In this document: piece after piece, positions 43,448-53,189 of the stretch
Layout of the letters: the number at the start of each line of letters is the position of its first letter
Position numbering within the stretch: position 1 is the stretch's first letter
Assembly: GCA_028724265.1 (NCBI GenBank)
Contig: JAQYDG010000008.1
Location: 116,161 to 180,160, forward strand
Direction: 5' to 3'
Length of the DNA: 64,000 nucleotides
Source: Actinomycetaceae bacterium
Lineage (GTDB): Bacteria > Actinomycetota > Actinomycetes > Actinomycetales > Actinomycetaceae
Notes under the pieces: generated by a model
The model's database searches: none
Seen by the model: the letters and a program-made list of their open reading frames with translations, nothing else
Told to the model about the DNA's origin: nothing
Position numbers and translations under genes: made by a program

Positions 43448-44298
43448 GTGTCATGCACGAGCAACCACGGCCACAACCGCAGCCACGGCTACAGCCACAA
43501 CCACAACCACAGCAGAGCGAAACCGACACGCCTGCGAATGTGAGACCCGCAAATGTGAGGCCCGTGAAGTCTGCACTGCGCACCATCGACGTCCTCGAAT
43601 TTCTCGCTACACGCCAGCCAAATCCGGTGCGCCTTCCGGAGATCTCCTCCGCATTAGGGGCTCCACGATCCTCCATGTATGCGCTTCTACACACCCTGGC
43701 AAGCCGAGGCTGGGTCGAGATTCATGACGAGTCCTACTCGCTTGGGATCCGCGTCATGATCCCATCGGCGAGCTACATCGATTCCGATCCCTATGTGCGG
43801 GTGGTTAGACCCGTCCTCGCCGAGCTTTCCGACACTTACGGTGAAACCTTCCACATGGGTCGGATCGACGGTGACGACGTGGTGTATCTGATTACCCACG
43901 AGTCTGAGGGCGAACTGCGCATTTTTTCGCGCGTGGGGCAAAGGATGGCCGCCTCAGCAACGGGACTTGGTAAAGCCGTGCTGGCTCTGCGCCCCGACTT
44001 GATCCCTCTGCACCTCCAGCAACGAACGCCATATTCAATCACAGACCCTGCCGTGTTCAAAAAAGAAATGGACACCACGATCAAGCGCGGTTACGCAACA
44101 GAAGACCAAGAAAACACGATCGGGCTTCGATGCATCGCCTTCGCCCTCCCCTATAGCAGTCCTGTCACCGACTCGATCTCCTGTTCAATTCCCCTCGCCC
44201 ACTGGACGGAGGTTCACGCGTCATCCGTTGCGGCGGGGATGCGCAGAGCGGTGGCACGCATCGTCGAAACCGCGCCCCGTGCACACCTGGAAAACTAG
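43444..44298 (+). CDS. IclR-family transcriptional regulator
   Basis: DNA-binding regulator of 284 residues. The first ~50 residues are low complexity (PQPQPRLQPQPQPQQ and the duplicated PANVRPANVRP). The winged helix follows (SALRTIDVLEFLATRQ to SMYALLHTLASRGWVEI, ~52-100), then the IclR effector domain (RVGQRMAASATGLGKAVLA; near the end IGLRCIAFALPY, where family members often have a cysteine). Effector and targets are unknown. ATG 43444 overlaps the APP1-like stop (ATGA), giving translational coupling. IclR and its coupled gene may respond to the same signal. Confidence 0.9.
   Translation: MSVMHEQPRPQPQPRLQPQPQPQQSETDTPANVRPANVRPVKSALRTIDVLEFLATRQPNPVRLPEISSALGAPRSSMYALLHTLASRGWVEIHDESYSLGIRVMIPSASYIDSDPYVRVVRPVLAELSDTYGETFHMGRIDGDDVVYLITHESEGELRIFSRVGQRMAASATGLGKAVLALRPDLIPLHLQQRTPYSITDPAVFKKEMDTTIKRGYATEDQENTIGLRCIAFALPYSSPVTDSISCSIPLAHWTEVHASSVAAGMRRAVARIVETAPRAHLEN
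43462..43563. repeat. Hexamer-type microsatellite and 15-bp tandem duplication in the IclR N-terminus
   Basis: Repeats of CCACAA/CCACGG-like hexamers run from about 43462 to 43515, encoding P-Q. A 15-bp unit, GCRAATGTGAGRCCC, is duplicated in tandem at 43534-43548 and 43549-43563. Both stay in frame. Confidence 0.75.
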
Positions 44299-44314
44299 AA
44301 CGCTGCACAGCTCC

Positions 44315-45439
44315 CTAACTCACGGGATCTGATCCCTGATGTGCGCCAGTACTTTGAGCGGTGCCACTCCCTTGGGTAGCGCCAGGTTTTTTGCTGGCTG
44401 CATCTGACCACTGTGCAGAGGGGAACACAACAAAGTGACTCCGCGGCGCCTTGAGCTTGCGGTAGCGGCGCCGACGCTTACTCTTCGCCATTCCGACCCG
44501 ATGAGGAGGCGCACCTTCCTTGCGACTAGCCGAGTCCTTACCGGCGTGTCCGTCACGTGCGCGATAATTCGTCAGCAAACGCTTCAACCCCGCAATGCCC
44601 TTATACGAACGACCGCTACTTTGGTCAGCGTCAACAGCATCAGCATCTGACTCCCGAGCAAGAGTACGTGCAGCGGCCGGGTTGAGACCCCCTTCGCCGG
44701 TCACATCAATCGGCCCGCTCTCCTGGATCCACAGCCGTGCCATCTGTGCCAGATTCGCGTTCGGAAGGCGGCTTGTTGCAGAGCCAATCACATGCTGATA
44801 CAAGGTGCTGAGCGTGAAGTCCTCGTTTGCTGGAAGCGTCCACTTCCAGTGGTAAGCGCTCAGCACTATCACACCAGCCAAGAGCGTGGACGTTGCCATC
44901 GCAACTGAAGGGCGGTGCAGCCGCCAGAAACCGTAGGCGGGAACAGTCGCAGCAAGCGCAGCAGTTGCGTAAAGCGTATTCCCGCCGAAAATCGCCGGGA
45001 TCCTGCCCACCGCAACGTCACGAATCATGCCGCCACCCACCGCAGTTAAACACCCCAACAGCACAGCCGGCACAAAACCAAGATGAGCATTCAACGCTTT
45101 CAACACGCCGGTGGCAGCCCACGAACCGAGCGTGAATGCGTCAGCACTGATCAGAAAACGCCGTGCCCACAGACCATCGAGACGCAGGAGATAGGCCACT
45201 AACGCCCCGCTGGCAGCCGCCACGAGATAGCCCGGGTTCGTCAAAGCAACCGGAACCTGAGTCAACATCGTGTCTCGGATCATGCCTCCACCAAGGGACG
45301 CCATCACGGCGAGCACAACGAAGCCGATTGCATCAAAATGCATTTCGCGCGCTACCTTGCCACCTAAGACTGCTGCAAAAAACACCGCACCTACGTCAAA
45401 GATGGTGAAAACGTACGGAAACCAGGCTGAAAAGTCCAC
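44315..45439 (-). CDS. UPF0126/TRIC-like cation channel with long basic C-terminus
   Basis: Seven-helix TRIC-family-like membrane protein. Two copies of GGGMIRD (near 50-56 and 135-141) mark the UPF0126 tandem halves. Normal members are about 200-220 residues; this one has 374, with a ~165-residue C-terminal extension that includes KSKRRRRYRK and Ser/Gly/Lys-rich sequence. GTG 45439 is preceded by TAAACT at 6 nt, so it is probably leaderless. The family's role is likely potassium or cation conductance, although bacterial physiology is little known. Confidence 0.85.
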   Translation of the reverse strand: MDFSAWFPYVFTIFDVGAVFFAAVLGGKVAREMHFDAIGFVVLAVMASLGGGMIRDTMLTQVPVALTNPGYLVAAASGALVAYLLRLDGLWARRFLISADAFTLGSWAATGVLKALNAHLGFVPAVLLGCLTAVGGGMIRDVAVGRIPAIFGGNTLYATAALAATVPAYGFWRLHRPSVAMATSTLLAGVIVLSAYHWKWTLPANEDFTLSTLYQHVIGSATSRLPNANLAQMARLWIQESGPIDVTGEGGLNPAAARTLARESDADAVDADQSSGRSYKGIAGLKRLLTNYRARDGHAGKDSASRKEGAPPHRVGMAKSKRRRRYRKLKAPRSHFVVFPSAQWSDAASKKPGATQGSGTAQSTGAHQGSDPVS

Positions 45440-45445
45440 GGTATC

Positions 45446-45451
45446 AGTTTA
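45446..45451 (-). promoter_or_regulatory. -10 hexamer TAAACT, leaderless GTG start of the UPF0126 gene
   Basis: On the minus strand TAAACT, 6 nt, then GTG 45439. Confidence 0.55.
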
Positions 45452-45546
45452 GATTTTTGTACCCGCGAACATGGACGCTGAGTCATGCGCCACTCACCCG
45501 CTAGAATAATGGCACATCCCTTGGCTTGCGGAATTGAGGAGAAAAA

Positions 45547-46362
45547 ATGTCGGATCTTCGACCCAACGCACTACCGCAGGCGCATCGCGCGCGCAAATAC
45601 TTGGTGTCTGACGCCCAGCTGAAAGCAGCCTCCGGCCTGACGCGCACCCAATGGTTCGCAGCACTGGATGACGTTGGTGCACACAGCTGGCCAGCAGCCA
45701 GAATCGCGCGGTGGTTGGGCGGTAAAGGCGAGGTTGACGGTTGGTGGGCACGCGCCCTCACCCAGGATTATCTGGACGAACGCGAATACATGGACCATAT
45801 CGAGGCTGGCCTGTACTCCGAGCAGGATATGGAAGACGCGGCTGCTGAAGAAGACGAATCGGTGGATTCCACGCGGGATCGACCCCTCAACTTCGACGAT
45901 CCCGCCTATCCTGCCCCACAGGACTCCTCTGCGCCCAGCGATCACTTTGCCTTTACCGACACCTCGGAAAACGATGCTGGTGACGAAACGTTCTCGATCA
46001 CAGTCTCGCATCTGATCGCAGCCAAGTCGCAGGTGATTTGGCCTCTGGTGGATGACGACGATCTGCGCCGCATGTGGTTAGACGTCGAATTCGGCGTGCG
46101 CGGGAGGAAAGAAAACGAGACGGGCTATCTGCTTGACCTTGAAACAGCTGTGGGATCAAAAGTGTCGATTCGCGTTCGAACGATTGACTCGCTTCCGGAC
46201 GGCACTCAGCGTTCCCGAGTCATCGTCAAACACGCAGGGTTAGCGTCCGACGGTGAGGCGCGGGAGACGCGCGCGTTCTGGCATGCAGCTCTGGACGATC
46301 TGGAAGATGCGGTGTTCGCTGACTCAGACGAGTCCGCCGACTCCCACGAGGCTACAGACTAG
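45547..46362 (+). CDS. DUF4287-SRPBCC (AHSA1-like) fusion protein
   Basis: A 271-residue soluble protein. Residues ~20-85 resemble the DUF4287 type (GLTRTQWFAALDDVGAHSWP, then GWWARALTQDYLDER). An acidic linker follows, and residues ~150-260 resemble an SRPBCC/AHSA1 domain (ISHLI-type start, IWPLVDDDDLRRMW, then VKHAGLASDGEARETRAFW). SRPBCC domains bind hydrophobic ligands; function here is unknown. ATG 45547 follows GAGGAGAAAAA, and a -10-like TAGAAT lies at 45502-45507. It ends in an acidic tail. Confidence 0.7.
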   Translation: MSDLRPNALPQAHRARKYLVSDAQLKAASGLTRTQWFAALDDVGAHSWPAARIARWLGGKGEVDGWWARALTQDYLDEREYMDHIEAGLYSEQDMEDAAAEEDESVDSTRDRPLNFDDPAYPAPQDSSAPSDHFAFTDTSENDAGDETFSITVSHLIAAKSQVIWPLVDDDDLRRMWLDVEFGVRGRKENETGYLLDLETAVGSKVSIRVRTIDSLPDGTQRSRVIVKHAGLASDGEARETRAFWHAALDDLEDAVFADSDESADSHEATD

Positions 46363-46453
46363 GTACGGCAGACGAGGCAAGGCCAGCTAAGCAAGCGCAC
46401 AGACTACCCACAAGCTGGGCAAGGCGGGCTAAGCACAGCACTGGGCTGCCGCG

Positions 46454-47497
46454 TCACACGGTTGGGCTCAGGCGAATCAGCAGCGCCCGGTGATCCGAGG
46501 AGCCAACGTCCTGAACGCGGCCAGTCACACCGCGATATCCGGCACCCTGATGGATCAACACGCGGTCAATAGGCGCTGCGAGCAGAGGATGAAGGGCTGC
46601 CGGCCATGTTCCAGCACCACCCACACCTGCCTGCACAGCGGCGTCCGCATAGGAGTTTGCTGCACCTAAAAGCACAGCGTCCTGATGATCCACAGTGGAA
46701 TTGAAGTCGCCAAGCACAACGGTGTTCTTCTGCTGCTGCGAACGGTAGACCTGCGTCACGTCATGACGCCATTGCGCCAAATTGCCCGCTTCCGGGCGCT
46801 TCACGTGTACAGCCACAAACGTCAAACCAGTGCCTGATTGCGGACGAGCCTGCACGCCATGCTCAACGCGAGCACCCACATAAGTCCCTAAATCCGTGCT
46901 GACCAGAAGTGCAGTGGAATTATAGGGTGCCGTCCACTGCGATGTGCCAGTATCGAACAGCTGAAAGTCAGCGCCGCGTGCTGCAAGATCCTGCACAATC
47001 GACTTGGCTGTTGCAGTGGATGTTTCCGGCAAGGACACCACATCCACGCCGGATTTTTCTACCACATCGGACACCTGACGCGCGATCCCTTGCTTCCCAT
47101 ACGTGTTGTACTCCATCACTGTGATCGAGCCATCGCCGCGTCCTCGGGGCGTCACACCAGGGTCTGATGCCATGCTGCTTGTGTAACTCATTCCACGCGA
47201 AGCAACCACGCCCACATTGAGCGCTGCAGCGATCACCATCAAAATTCCAAAAAGAGCGGCTACGCGCCCTCTGTTCATGACGAGGTATCGAATCAGCCCG
47301 AAGATCAAGAAGAAAAGCGCAACAACCCCTTCAACTGCCGCCACCGCTCCACGAAAAGACAAGATGAACACCCACGGGAATTCCAGCACCTGAGCACGCA
47401 ATGCCGGAATCACGTCCGGCCGCGCAGCAGCGATCGCACATGCTCCCACGAGCAGCGCAAGCACACACCAGACCACCCGCATCGGTGTGATACGCAT
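46454..47497 (-). CDS. Membrane-anchored endonuclease/exonuclease/phosphatase-family protein
   Basis: A 347-residue protein with three N-terminal helices (residues ~5-25, 38-62, 70-90), followed by an outside EEP domain. The EEP core is recognisable from VMEYNTYGKQG, VVSLPETST, FVAVHVKRPE, VVLGDFNSTVDHQ and the final SSDHRALLIRL. These enzymes hydrolyse phosphodiesters in nucleic acids, inositides or lipids. The N-terminal helices place this one at the outer face. ATG 47497 follows AGGGAGG; a 12-residue longer start is rejected. It is divergent from hrpA. Confidence 0.85.
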   Translation of the reverse strand: MRITPMRVVWCVLALLVGACAIAAARPDVIPALRAQVLEFPWVFILSFRGAVAAVEGVVALFFLIFGLIRYLVMNRGRVAALFGILMVIAAALNVGVVASRGMSYTSSMASDPGVTPRGRGDGSITVMEYNTYGKQGIARQVSDVVEKSGVDVVSLPETSTATAKSIVQDLAARGADFQLFDTGTSQWTAPYNSTALLVSTDLGTYVGARVEHGVQARPQSGTGLTFVAVHVKRPEAGNLAQWRHDVTQVYRSQQQKNTVVLGDFNSTVDHQDAVLLGAANSYADAAVQAGVGGAGTWPAALHPLLAAPIDRVLIHQGAGYRGVTGRVQDVGSSDHRALLIRLSPTV

Positions 47498-47543
47498 AGG
47501 AGGCCTCCCTTCTTCGTCTTCTGAGTGGAACAATAGTTGAACG

Positions 47544-50500
47544 ATGACGACTCATGGATTAAACAGCACCGAAGCCGGGCAGGATCACATTCTTTCGCAG
47601 AATGCGAAGAACGATCAGGCTCCTCATGATGTTCCCAGCAGGCACACACCCAACGCCGAGGCACCACATCGCGCCACGGCGCAGGGGGGAACACGCACTG
47701 AGCAGCGCCATGAGCAACGTCCTCAGCGGCGCCATGAACGGAGCACCAACCACGCCGGTTCGAGTGCTGAGGGTAGCTCCAAGCGTGCTCGCCACTCTGG
47801 TTCCAGTACTGGGCGCCGCCACAAACCACGAAAACTTACCCCCGAGCAGATTGCTCGGCGCAAGGCATCGATTCCGCACATCAGCTACCCCGATCTGCCC
47901 GTCAGCACACGAAAAGACGATATCGCGCGCGCCATCGCAGACAATCAGGTGGTGGTGATCGCCGGCGAGACCGGCAGCGGCAAAACAACGCAGATACCGA
48001 AAATATGCCTGGAGATTGGCCGTGGCGTGAACGGCATGATCGGGCATACGCAGCCGCGCCGAATCGCAGCACGTGCAGTTGCCGAACGCATTAGCGAGGA
48101 ACTCGGCACAGAACTCGGTGGGATTGTGGGCTATCAGGTGCGGTTTACCGACGTCGTCTCGTCACGCACGCTGATCAAGCTGATGACGGACGGCATTCTG
48201 CTGGCCGAAATTCAAAACGATCCGATGCTGCTTGCCTACGATACGATCATTATCGACGAGGCTCACGAGCGAAGCCTCAACATCGATTTCCTGTTGGGAT
48301 ACCTGGCGCGCCTGTTACCCCAGCGCCCCGATCTGAAGCTCATCATTACCTCTGCCACGATCGATACAGAGCGTTTCGCGGAGCATTTCGGCAAGCATCG
48401 CTACCTGGGCGGGCCGCATGCCGAGCCCGCGCCTATCATCGAGGTCTCGGGGCGCACGTACCCTGTCGAGATCCGTTATCGGCCACTCACGTCGGACACA
48501 TGGGACGGTGAAGCACCTGGCGAGTCGAGGGAATCTGGGGCGAGCTCAGGTGTTGATGATGCCTCGCCTCGTGGTGACGATGCCAACGCGCCGTCTGATA
48601 CTGCCACCTCCTCCGCATATTCCACGCCGTCTACATCGTCCACGCCGGCACCGTCAGCCACGCCGAACAAGGACTATCTGGACAAGATCCTCGCTGAATG
48701 GAACGCCAAGCAGCACGCCGAGCCGCCACGTCACAGCAGCACGAAGAAGAGCAGCAAAGCCAAGAAGAAGCCTTCCGAGCCTGCAACACCAGGCCGCGTC
48801 TCTGCCATCGATCAAGTGACGGGAATCCTCAACGCATGCGATGAGTTGATGGGCGAAGGCTCAGGGGACATCTTGGTGTTCCTCTCCGGCGAAGGCGAAA
48901 TCCGCGACACTCTTTCTGCACTCCAAAGTCACCTCGGCAATCGCTACCTCGCGCCCGGCGAAAAAACGACTGTCCCTGGCGCAACCGAGGTACTTCCACT
49001 GTATGGACGGCTCTCGTCAGCCGAGCAGCATCGCATCTTCACGCCGCACAGTCATCGGCGCATCGTGCTGGCCACCAACATTGCCGAAACATCCCTGACC
49101 GTTCCAGGTATTCACTACGTCGTAGACCCGGGCACAGCACGCATTTCCCGCTACTCGAACCGCACCAAAGTACAGAGGCTCCCCATTGAGCCGATTTCGC
49201 AGGCGAGCGCAAACCAGCGTTCCGGCCGCAGTGGCCGTACAGCAGACGGCATCGCAATTCGCCTCTACTCGCAAGACGATTTCGAGAACCGCGACGAGTT
49301 CACGCAGCCTGAAATCCAGCGAACATCGTTGGCGAGCGTTATCCTGCAGATGGCCTCGCTCGGACTGGGCGAAGTGGACGATTTCCCGTTTATCGACCCT
49401 CCAGACCCGCGTGCCGTTCGAGCTGGAGTGCAACTCCTGGAAGAAATCGGCGCACTGAGACCTCGATCAGATGCACAGTCACGACCTGCAGACCCGGCCT
49501 CCGAAGCACAGGGCGGATCACAGTCACGAACGCTGACGAGGATAGGCCGCCAGCTCGCCCAACTGCCGATCGACCCCAGGCTTGGCCGCATGCTCATAGA
49601 AGCGGAGAAGAACGGGTGTGCCTCCGAGGTTCTGGTGATCGTTGCAGCGCTTTCCGTCCAAGACGTGAGGGAACGCCCTACCGAAAAGCGCGTGCAGGCA
49701 GACCAATACCATGCCCGTTTTGTGGCTCACTCATCGGATTTTCTGGCATACCTGACGCTGTGGCGCTACCTGCATACCCAGCAGCGAGAGCTTTCCGGCA
49801 GCGCATTTCGCAGGATGATGCGCGATGAATATCTGAACTATCTGCGTTACCGCGAATGGACGGACGTTGTGAGCCAGCTGATCGATATGGCACGCCCGCT
49901 TGGCCTTACCATTCACTCCATCGCTCTGCCCACTGCAGAGCAGATCGCCGAAGCGCGCCGGGCTCACCCACGCCAGTCGGACGCCGTTGCCGAGGCCTGC
50001 CGAGCGCTAGGACGGAGCGCAGATACGCCAGAAGCCGCGTCGATCCACCAGTCCCTGTTGATTGGTCTGCTCTCGAACATTGGCAATTTCACCCAGAAAA
50101 CCAAGGACTATCTGGGTGCACGGGGTACCCACTTCGTCATCTGGCCAGGTTCCGGCCTGCACGGATCCACCCCGTCGTGGGTCATGACCGCTGAACTTGT
50201 GGAAACCTCGCAGCTTTTCGCACGCACCGTGGCTGCCATCGATCCCGCATGGGTGGAACCGCTTGCGCAACACTTGGTGAAGCGCACATATACAGAGCCG
50301 GGGTGGAGCGAGCGGCGAGGTACAGCGATGGTCACGGAACGGGTGACCCTCTACGGTATGACACTCGTGGCCGATCGACGTGTTCAGCTTTCACGCATCA
50401 GAACGCCAAACGCCCGATCCCTGGCACGTGAACTGTTTATCCGCCACGCTCTTGTGAGTGGAGAAGCGAGAATTCACGCGGGATTTGTGCAGCACAACCG

Positions 50501-52703
50501 CGAAGCAATCGCGCAGGCTCATATGGTGGAAGAGAAACTGCGTGAACCTGGATTGATGGTGAGCGACCGCGAGATCGAAGACTTTTTCGATCGACGTATC
50601 CCCGAAGACGTTGTGAGCGTGCGTCACTTTGAATCATGGTGGAAAAAAGAACAGCACAAGCACCCGCATCTGCTGGATTTCACCCAGGATTTTCTTCTGC
50701 GAGGGAAAGAAGCATCGAGCCAAGAGTATCCCACAACATGGGAGCAAGACGGACTGACGCTGCAGCTGGCCTACACCTATGCTCCGGGCGAAGCAGACGA
50801 TGGTATTACCGCCTTGATTCCCGTCACACTGCTGCCTCAGGTACGCGAAGCGGGCTTTGACTGGCTCGTTCCCGGCATGTTGGGCGACCTCGTTCTTGCC
50901 ACAATTCGCAGCCTGCCCAAACGTGTACGCCGCATGCTCGTACCCGCCCCTGACGTTGCCCGCGACGTGCTCGCGCACCTCCCGGCGTGGGATTCTGTGG
51001 CTCACGGGCAGGTTGATGCCCCGAGCTTCCGGCAGGCGTTCACCGATGCGGTGTTGAAAACACGCGGATTTCAGATCTCCGATGACGATTGGGAGAACAC
51101 TCGCCTTCCAGACTCCATGAGAATTCGATTCCGCGTGGTTGGGGAGAAGGGGGAAACTCTCGGCACCGGCTATTCCCTCCGCGAGCTCCGGATGCGCCTG
51201 GCTGACCAAACGAAAGCTGCCGTTGAAGACGTCACGCACGCAGCAGTGGCTCAAGCCCTTGCAGATGTTAAACGCGAAGCCCAAGCCGCCATGCGCGCCG
51301 GCCGGTCATTTGTGCATGACGATGCAGGTGACTCCGAAAGTGACACCGCGCAGGCTACCAGCGACAATGTGCATGCTGCGAGCAGCACAGTACAGGCTAC
51401 GAGCAACACAGCACGGGCTACGAGCAACGCTGGAACACGTCAGGAAAAGAAGAAGCGCGTGGCTATCTCCGGTTCCTTCAACCTCAATGATCTGAACGCC
51501 TTGGCAGCACTTCATGATGCCTTCGCTGAAGCCGAAGCGGCTGAGCAGGCAAAAGCAGAAGCACGCACGCAGGAAGCCGAAAAGAAGAAGGAGGCCGCGC
51601 GGAAAATCTTCGCCGCCAGCTCTGCCACACACAAGCCTGCAGCCCCCACGCCAATGCGCAAGCCGGCTGCCGCGCCCACGCGAGCAAATCCTGCGTCACA
51701 AGCGCCGACGCGAAACGAGACGCCAAACAAAGCGGTACATCAGGAAGATGAAGATCTGCTGTTCACGGAATGGCCACCCAGCCTGGACGTCCTCCAAGAC
51801 TCTGTTTCAGCCTCCGGGCGATATGGCCTCACCGTGCGCGGTTATCCGGCCTTCGCTCCTGCGCAAGGCCGCCGAGCATTAGCAGCTGACGGTCTGCCTA
51901 GCGTCACGCTCGATGTTGTAGCCGAGCCAGGCGAACAGGTGCGAGAACACACGCTCGGTATCTATCTGCTGCTCGCGCACGCACTCATGTTGCCGGAGCT
52001 ACGCGTCACAACATGCCTTTCTGAAGAGGACGCACTCAACCTCGCAGCCAGCCCATACCAGAACCTTTCGGCGCTCATCACCGATATTCAGCTTGCTGCA
52101 GCAATAGCATGCACACAGGAGTGGACAGCATCACGATCAATCACGCCTTCAGATATTCGCAGCTTGCGCGCGTTTAATGATCTGCACAGGTGGTCGCGTG
52201 ACCGCTTTGAAGACCGCGTGTTTCGTATTGCCACAACCGTTTCACATATCAATGCGGAGTGGGCTGCAACTGTGCGGAGCCTTGACTCACAGAAGTCCGA
52301 TGCGATGGCGCCCACCGTTCGAGATCTGCGCGCCCAACTCACAGCACTCGTCCCTGAAGGATTCGTCAGCGCTACTGTCGCTTCAGCACCCGGGCAGCTG
52401 GCGGAGTTTCCGCGCTACTTGAAAGCAATGCAGCACCGTATCACAAAAGCCGTCAACGATCCGGAAGCTGACGACGCACGTGCCGCGCGCGCTGACGAGG
52501 CTGCTGCGTTGATTGACGATGCACGCGAGGCGTCATCTCTGCATCCATATTCGCCGCGCACACAGGCGGTCTTGACTCAGGCACGTTGGATGCTGGAGGA
52601 ACTGCGCGTATCCTTGTTTGCTCAACAGCTTGGGACGAAGGGAAAAGCATCTATTCAGCGCATTCGCAAGCTGCTCGCTACGATCGACGGGTATAACGGA
52701 TAG
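47544..52703 (+). CDS. hrpA: ATP-dependent RNA helicase HrpA (DEAH family)
   Basis: DEAH-box RNA helicase of 1719 residues, larger than E. coli HrpA (about 1300). A basic Arg/His/Ser-rich lead of ~100 residues is followed by Walker A GETGSGKT at 141-148, DEAH at 238-241, SAT, and the helicase C domain with TNIAETSLT and the QRSGRSGR motif. HA2, OB-fold and DUF3418 regions follow. Two low-complexity insertions are visible: one near 320-410 (S/T/A-rich, then K-rich) and one near 1260-1400 with repeats such as QATSDN, QATSNT and RATSNA. In E. coli HrpA resolves stalled ribosomes. ATG 47544 lacks a clear ribosome site. Confidence 0.93.
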   Translation: MTTHGLNSTEAGQDHILSQNAKNDQAPHDVPSRHTPNAEAPHRATAQGGTRTEQRHEQRPQRRHERSTNHAGSSAEGSSKRARHSGSSTGRRHKPRKLTPEQIARRKASIPHISYPDLPVSTRKDDIARAIADNQVVVIAGETGSGKTTQIPKICLEIGRGVNGMIGHTQPRRIAARAVAERISEELGTELGGIVGYQVRFTDVVSSRTLIKLMTDGILLAEIQNDPMLLAYDTIIIDEAHERSLNIDFLLGYLARLLPQRPDLKLIITSATIDTERFAEHFGKHRYLGGPHAEPAPIIEVSGRTYPVEIRYRPLTSDTWDGEAPGESRESGASSGVDDASPRGDDANAPSDTATSSAYSTPSTSSTPAPSATPNKDYLDKILAEWNAKQHAEPPRHSSTKKSSKAKKKPSEPATPGRVSAIDQVTGILNACDELMGEGSGDILVFLSGEGEIRDTLSALQSHLGNRYLAPGEKTTVPGATEVLPLYGRLSSAEQHRIFTPHSHRRIVLATNIAETSLTVPGIHYVVDPGTARISRYSNRTKVQRLPIEPISQASANQRSGRSGRTADGIAIRLYSQDDFENRDEFTQPEIQRTSLASVILQMASLGLGEVDDFPFIDPPDPRAVRAGVQLLEEIGALRPRSDAQSRPADPASEAQGGSQSRTLTRIGRQLAQLPIDPRLGRMLIEAEKNGCASEVLVIVAALSVQDVRERPTEKRVQADQYHARFVAHSSDFLAYLTLWRYLHTQQRELSGSAFRRMMRDEYLNYLRYREWTDVVSQLIDMARPLGLTIHSIALPTAEQIAEARRAHPRQSDAVAEACRALGRSADTPEAASIHQSLLIGLLSNIGNFTQKTKDYLGARGTHFVIWPGSGLHGSTPSWVMTAELVETSQLFARTVAAIDPAWVEPLAQHLVKRTYTEPGWSERRGTAMVTERVTLYGMTLVADRRVQLSRIRTPNARSLARELFIRHALVSGEARIHAGFVQHNREAIAQAHMVEEKLREPGLMVSDREIEDFFDRRIPEDVVSVRHFESWWKKEQHKHPHLLDFTQDFLLRGKEASSQEYPTTWEQDGLTLQLAYTYAPGEADDGITALIPVTLLPQVREAGFDWLVPGMLGDLVLATIRSLPKRVRRMLVPAPDVARDVLAHLPAWDSVAHGQVDAPSFRQAFTDAVLKTRGFQISDDDWENTRLPDSMRIRFRVVGEKGETLGTGYSLRELRMRLADQTKAAVEDVTHAAVAQALADVKREAQAAMRAGRSFVHDDAGDSESDTAQATSDNVHAASSTVQATSNTARATSNAGTRQEKKKRVAISGSFNLNDLNALAALHDAFAEAEAAEQAKAEARTQEAEKKKEAARKIFAASSATHKPAAPTPMRKPAAAPTRANPASQAPTRNETPNKAVHQEDEDLLFTEWPPSLDVLQDSVSASGRYGLTVRGYPAFAPAQGRRALAADGLPSVTLDVVAEPGEQVREHTLGIYLLLAHALMLPELRVTTCLSEEDALNLAASPYQNLSALITDIQLAAAIACTQEWTASRSITPSDIRSLRAFNDLHRWSRDRFEDRVFRIATTVSHINAEWAATVRSLDSQKSDAMAPTVRDLRAQLTALVPEGFVSATVASAPGQLAEFPRYLKAMQHRITKAVNDPEADDARAARADEAAALIDDAREASSLHPYSPRTQAVLTQARWMLEELRVSLFAQQLGTKGKASIQRIRKLLATIDGYNG

Positions 52704-52806
52704 CGTATCGGCAAGGGAAAGCGCCTCAACCACGGGCTCCTCAATCAAGGGTCCATCAAGGGTTACCGAGCCCCACGCGCTCACACCAGAGCAACAACGC
52801 GTCCAT

Positions 52807-53019
52807 CTAAGCTATGGATGCTGAAGCTTGAGAATTCCCTTGCGGATACAAAAACGCTGGATGCCTCTCAAATATCACAAAAGCAAACACCAATATGCCG
52901 AGTTCAAGTGCAATATCTTTGATAAGCGTACCGGCTACGGTCGAAAACGCGAACATCATGCAGGCAACCGCAATCCAATAAAGCACAGCGCGGTTTTTAT
53001 TCATTGCAGACTTTTCCAT
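52807..53019 (-). CDS. Small two-helix membrane protein, unknown
   Basis: A 70-residue protein (MEKSAMNKNRAVLYW start) with helices near 12-32 and 36-53 and a short polar tail; no family recognised. ATG 53019 has GGGAGT upstream; ATG 53004 is an alternative. Upstream in the same direction lies a 26-bp palindrome overlapping a TTGTCA, which suggests repressor control of this gene. AT content is higher than in its neighbours. Confidence 0.6.
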   Translation of the reverse strand: MEKSAMNKNRAVLYWIAVACMMFAFSTVAGTLIKDIALELGILVFAFVIFERHPAFLYPQGNSQASASIA

Positions 53020-53163
53020 CACTATCACTCCCAAAGTTCTCAACATGCTGCCGAAAAGCTTTTTAGATTTATACGAGGTGAACATGCCTACACCGAGGAT
53101 CTGAAATACCAGAATGTGGGCGTGGAGATCGGTGAGGAACCCCACACTTGCTCATAATACATC

Positions 53164-53189
53164 CATATCGTGCCCATGGTCACGATATG
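53164..53189. promoter_or_regulatory. 26-bp near-perfect palindrome, candidate operator
   Basis: CATATCGTG (53164-53172) and CACGATATG (53181-53189) are perfect inverted arms around CCCATGGT, so 24 of 26 bases are symmetric. On the minus strand the palindrome starts inside a -35-like TTGTCA (53187-53192) and covers the spacer of the putative promoter for the 70-residue protein. The 345-bp stretch 53020-53364 holds nothing else except the terminator at 53255-53298. Confidence 0.6.
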
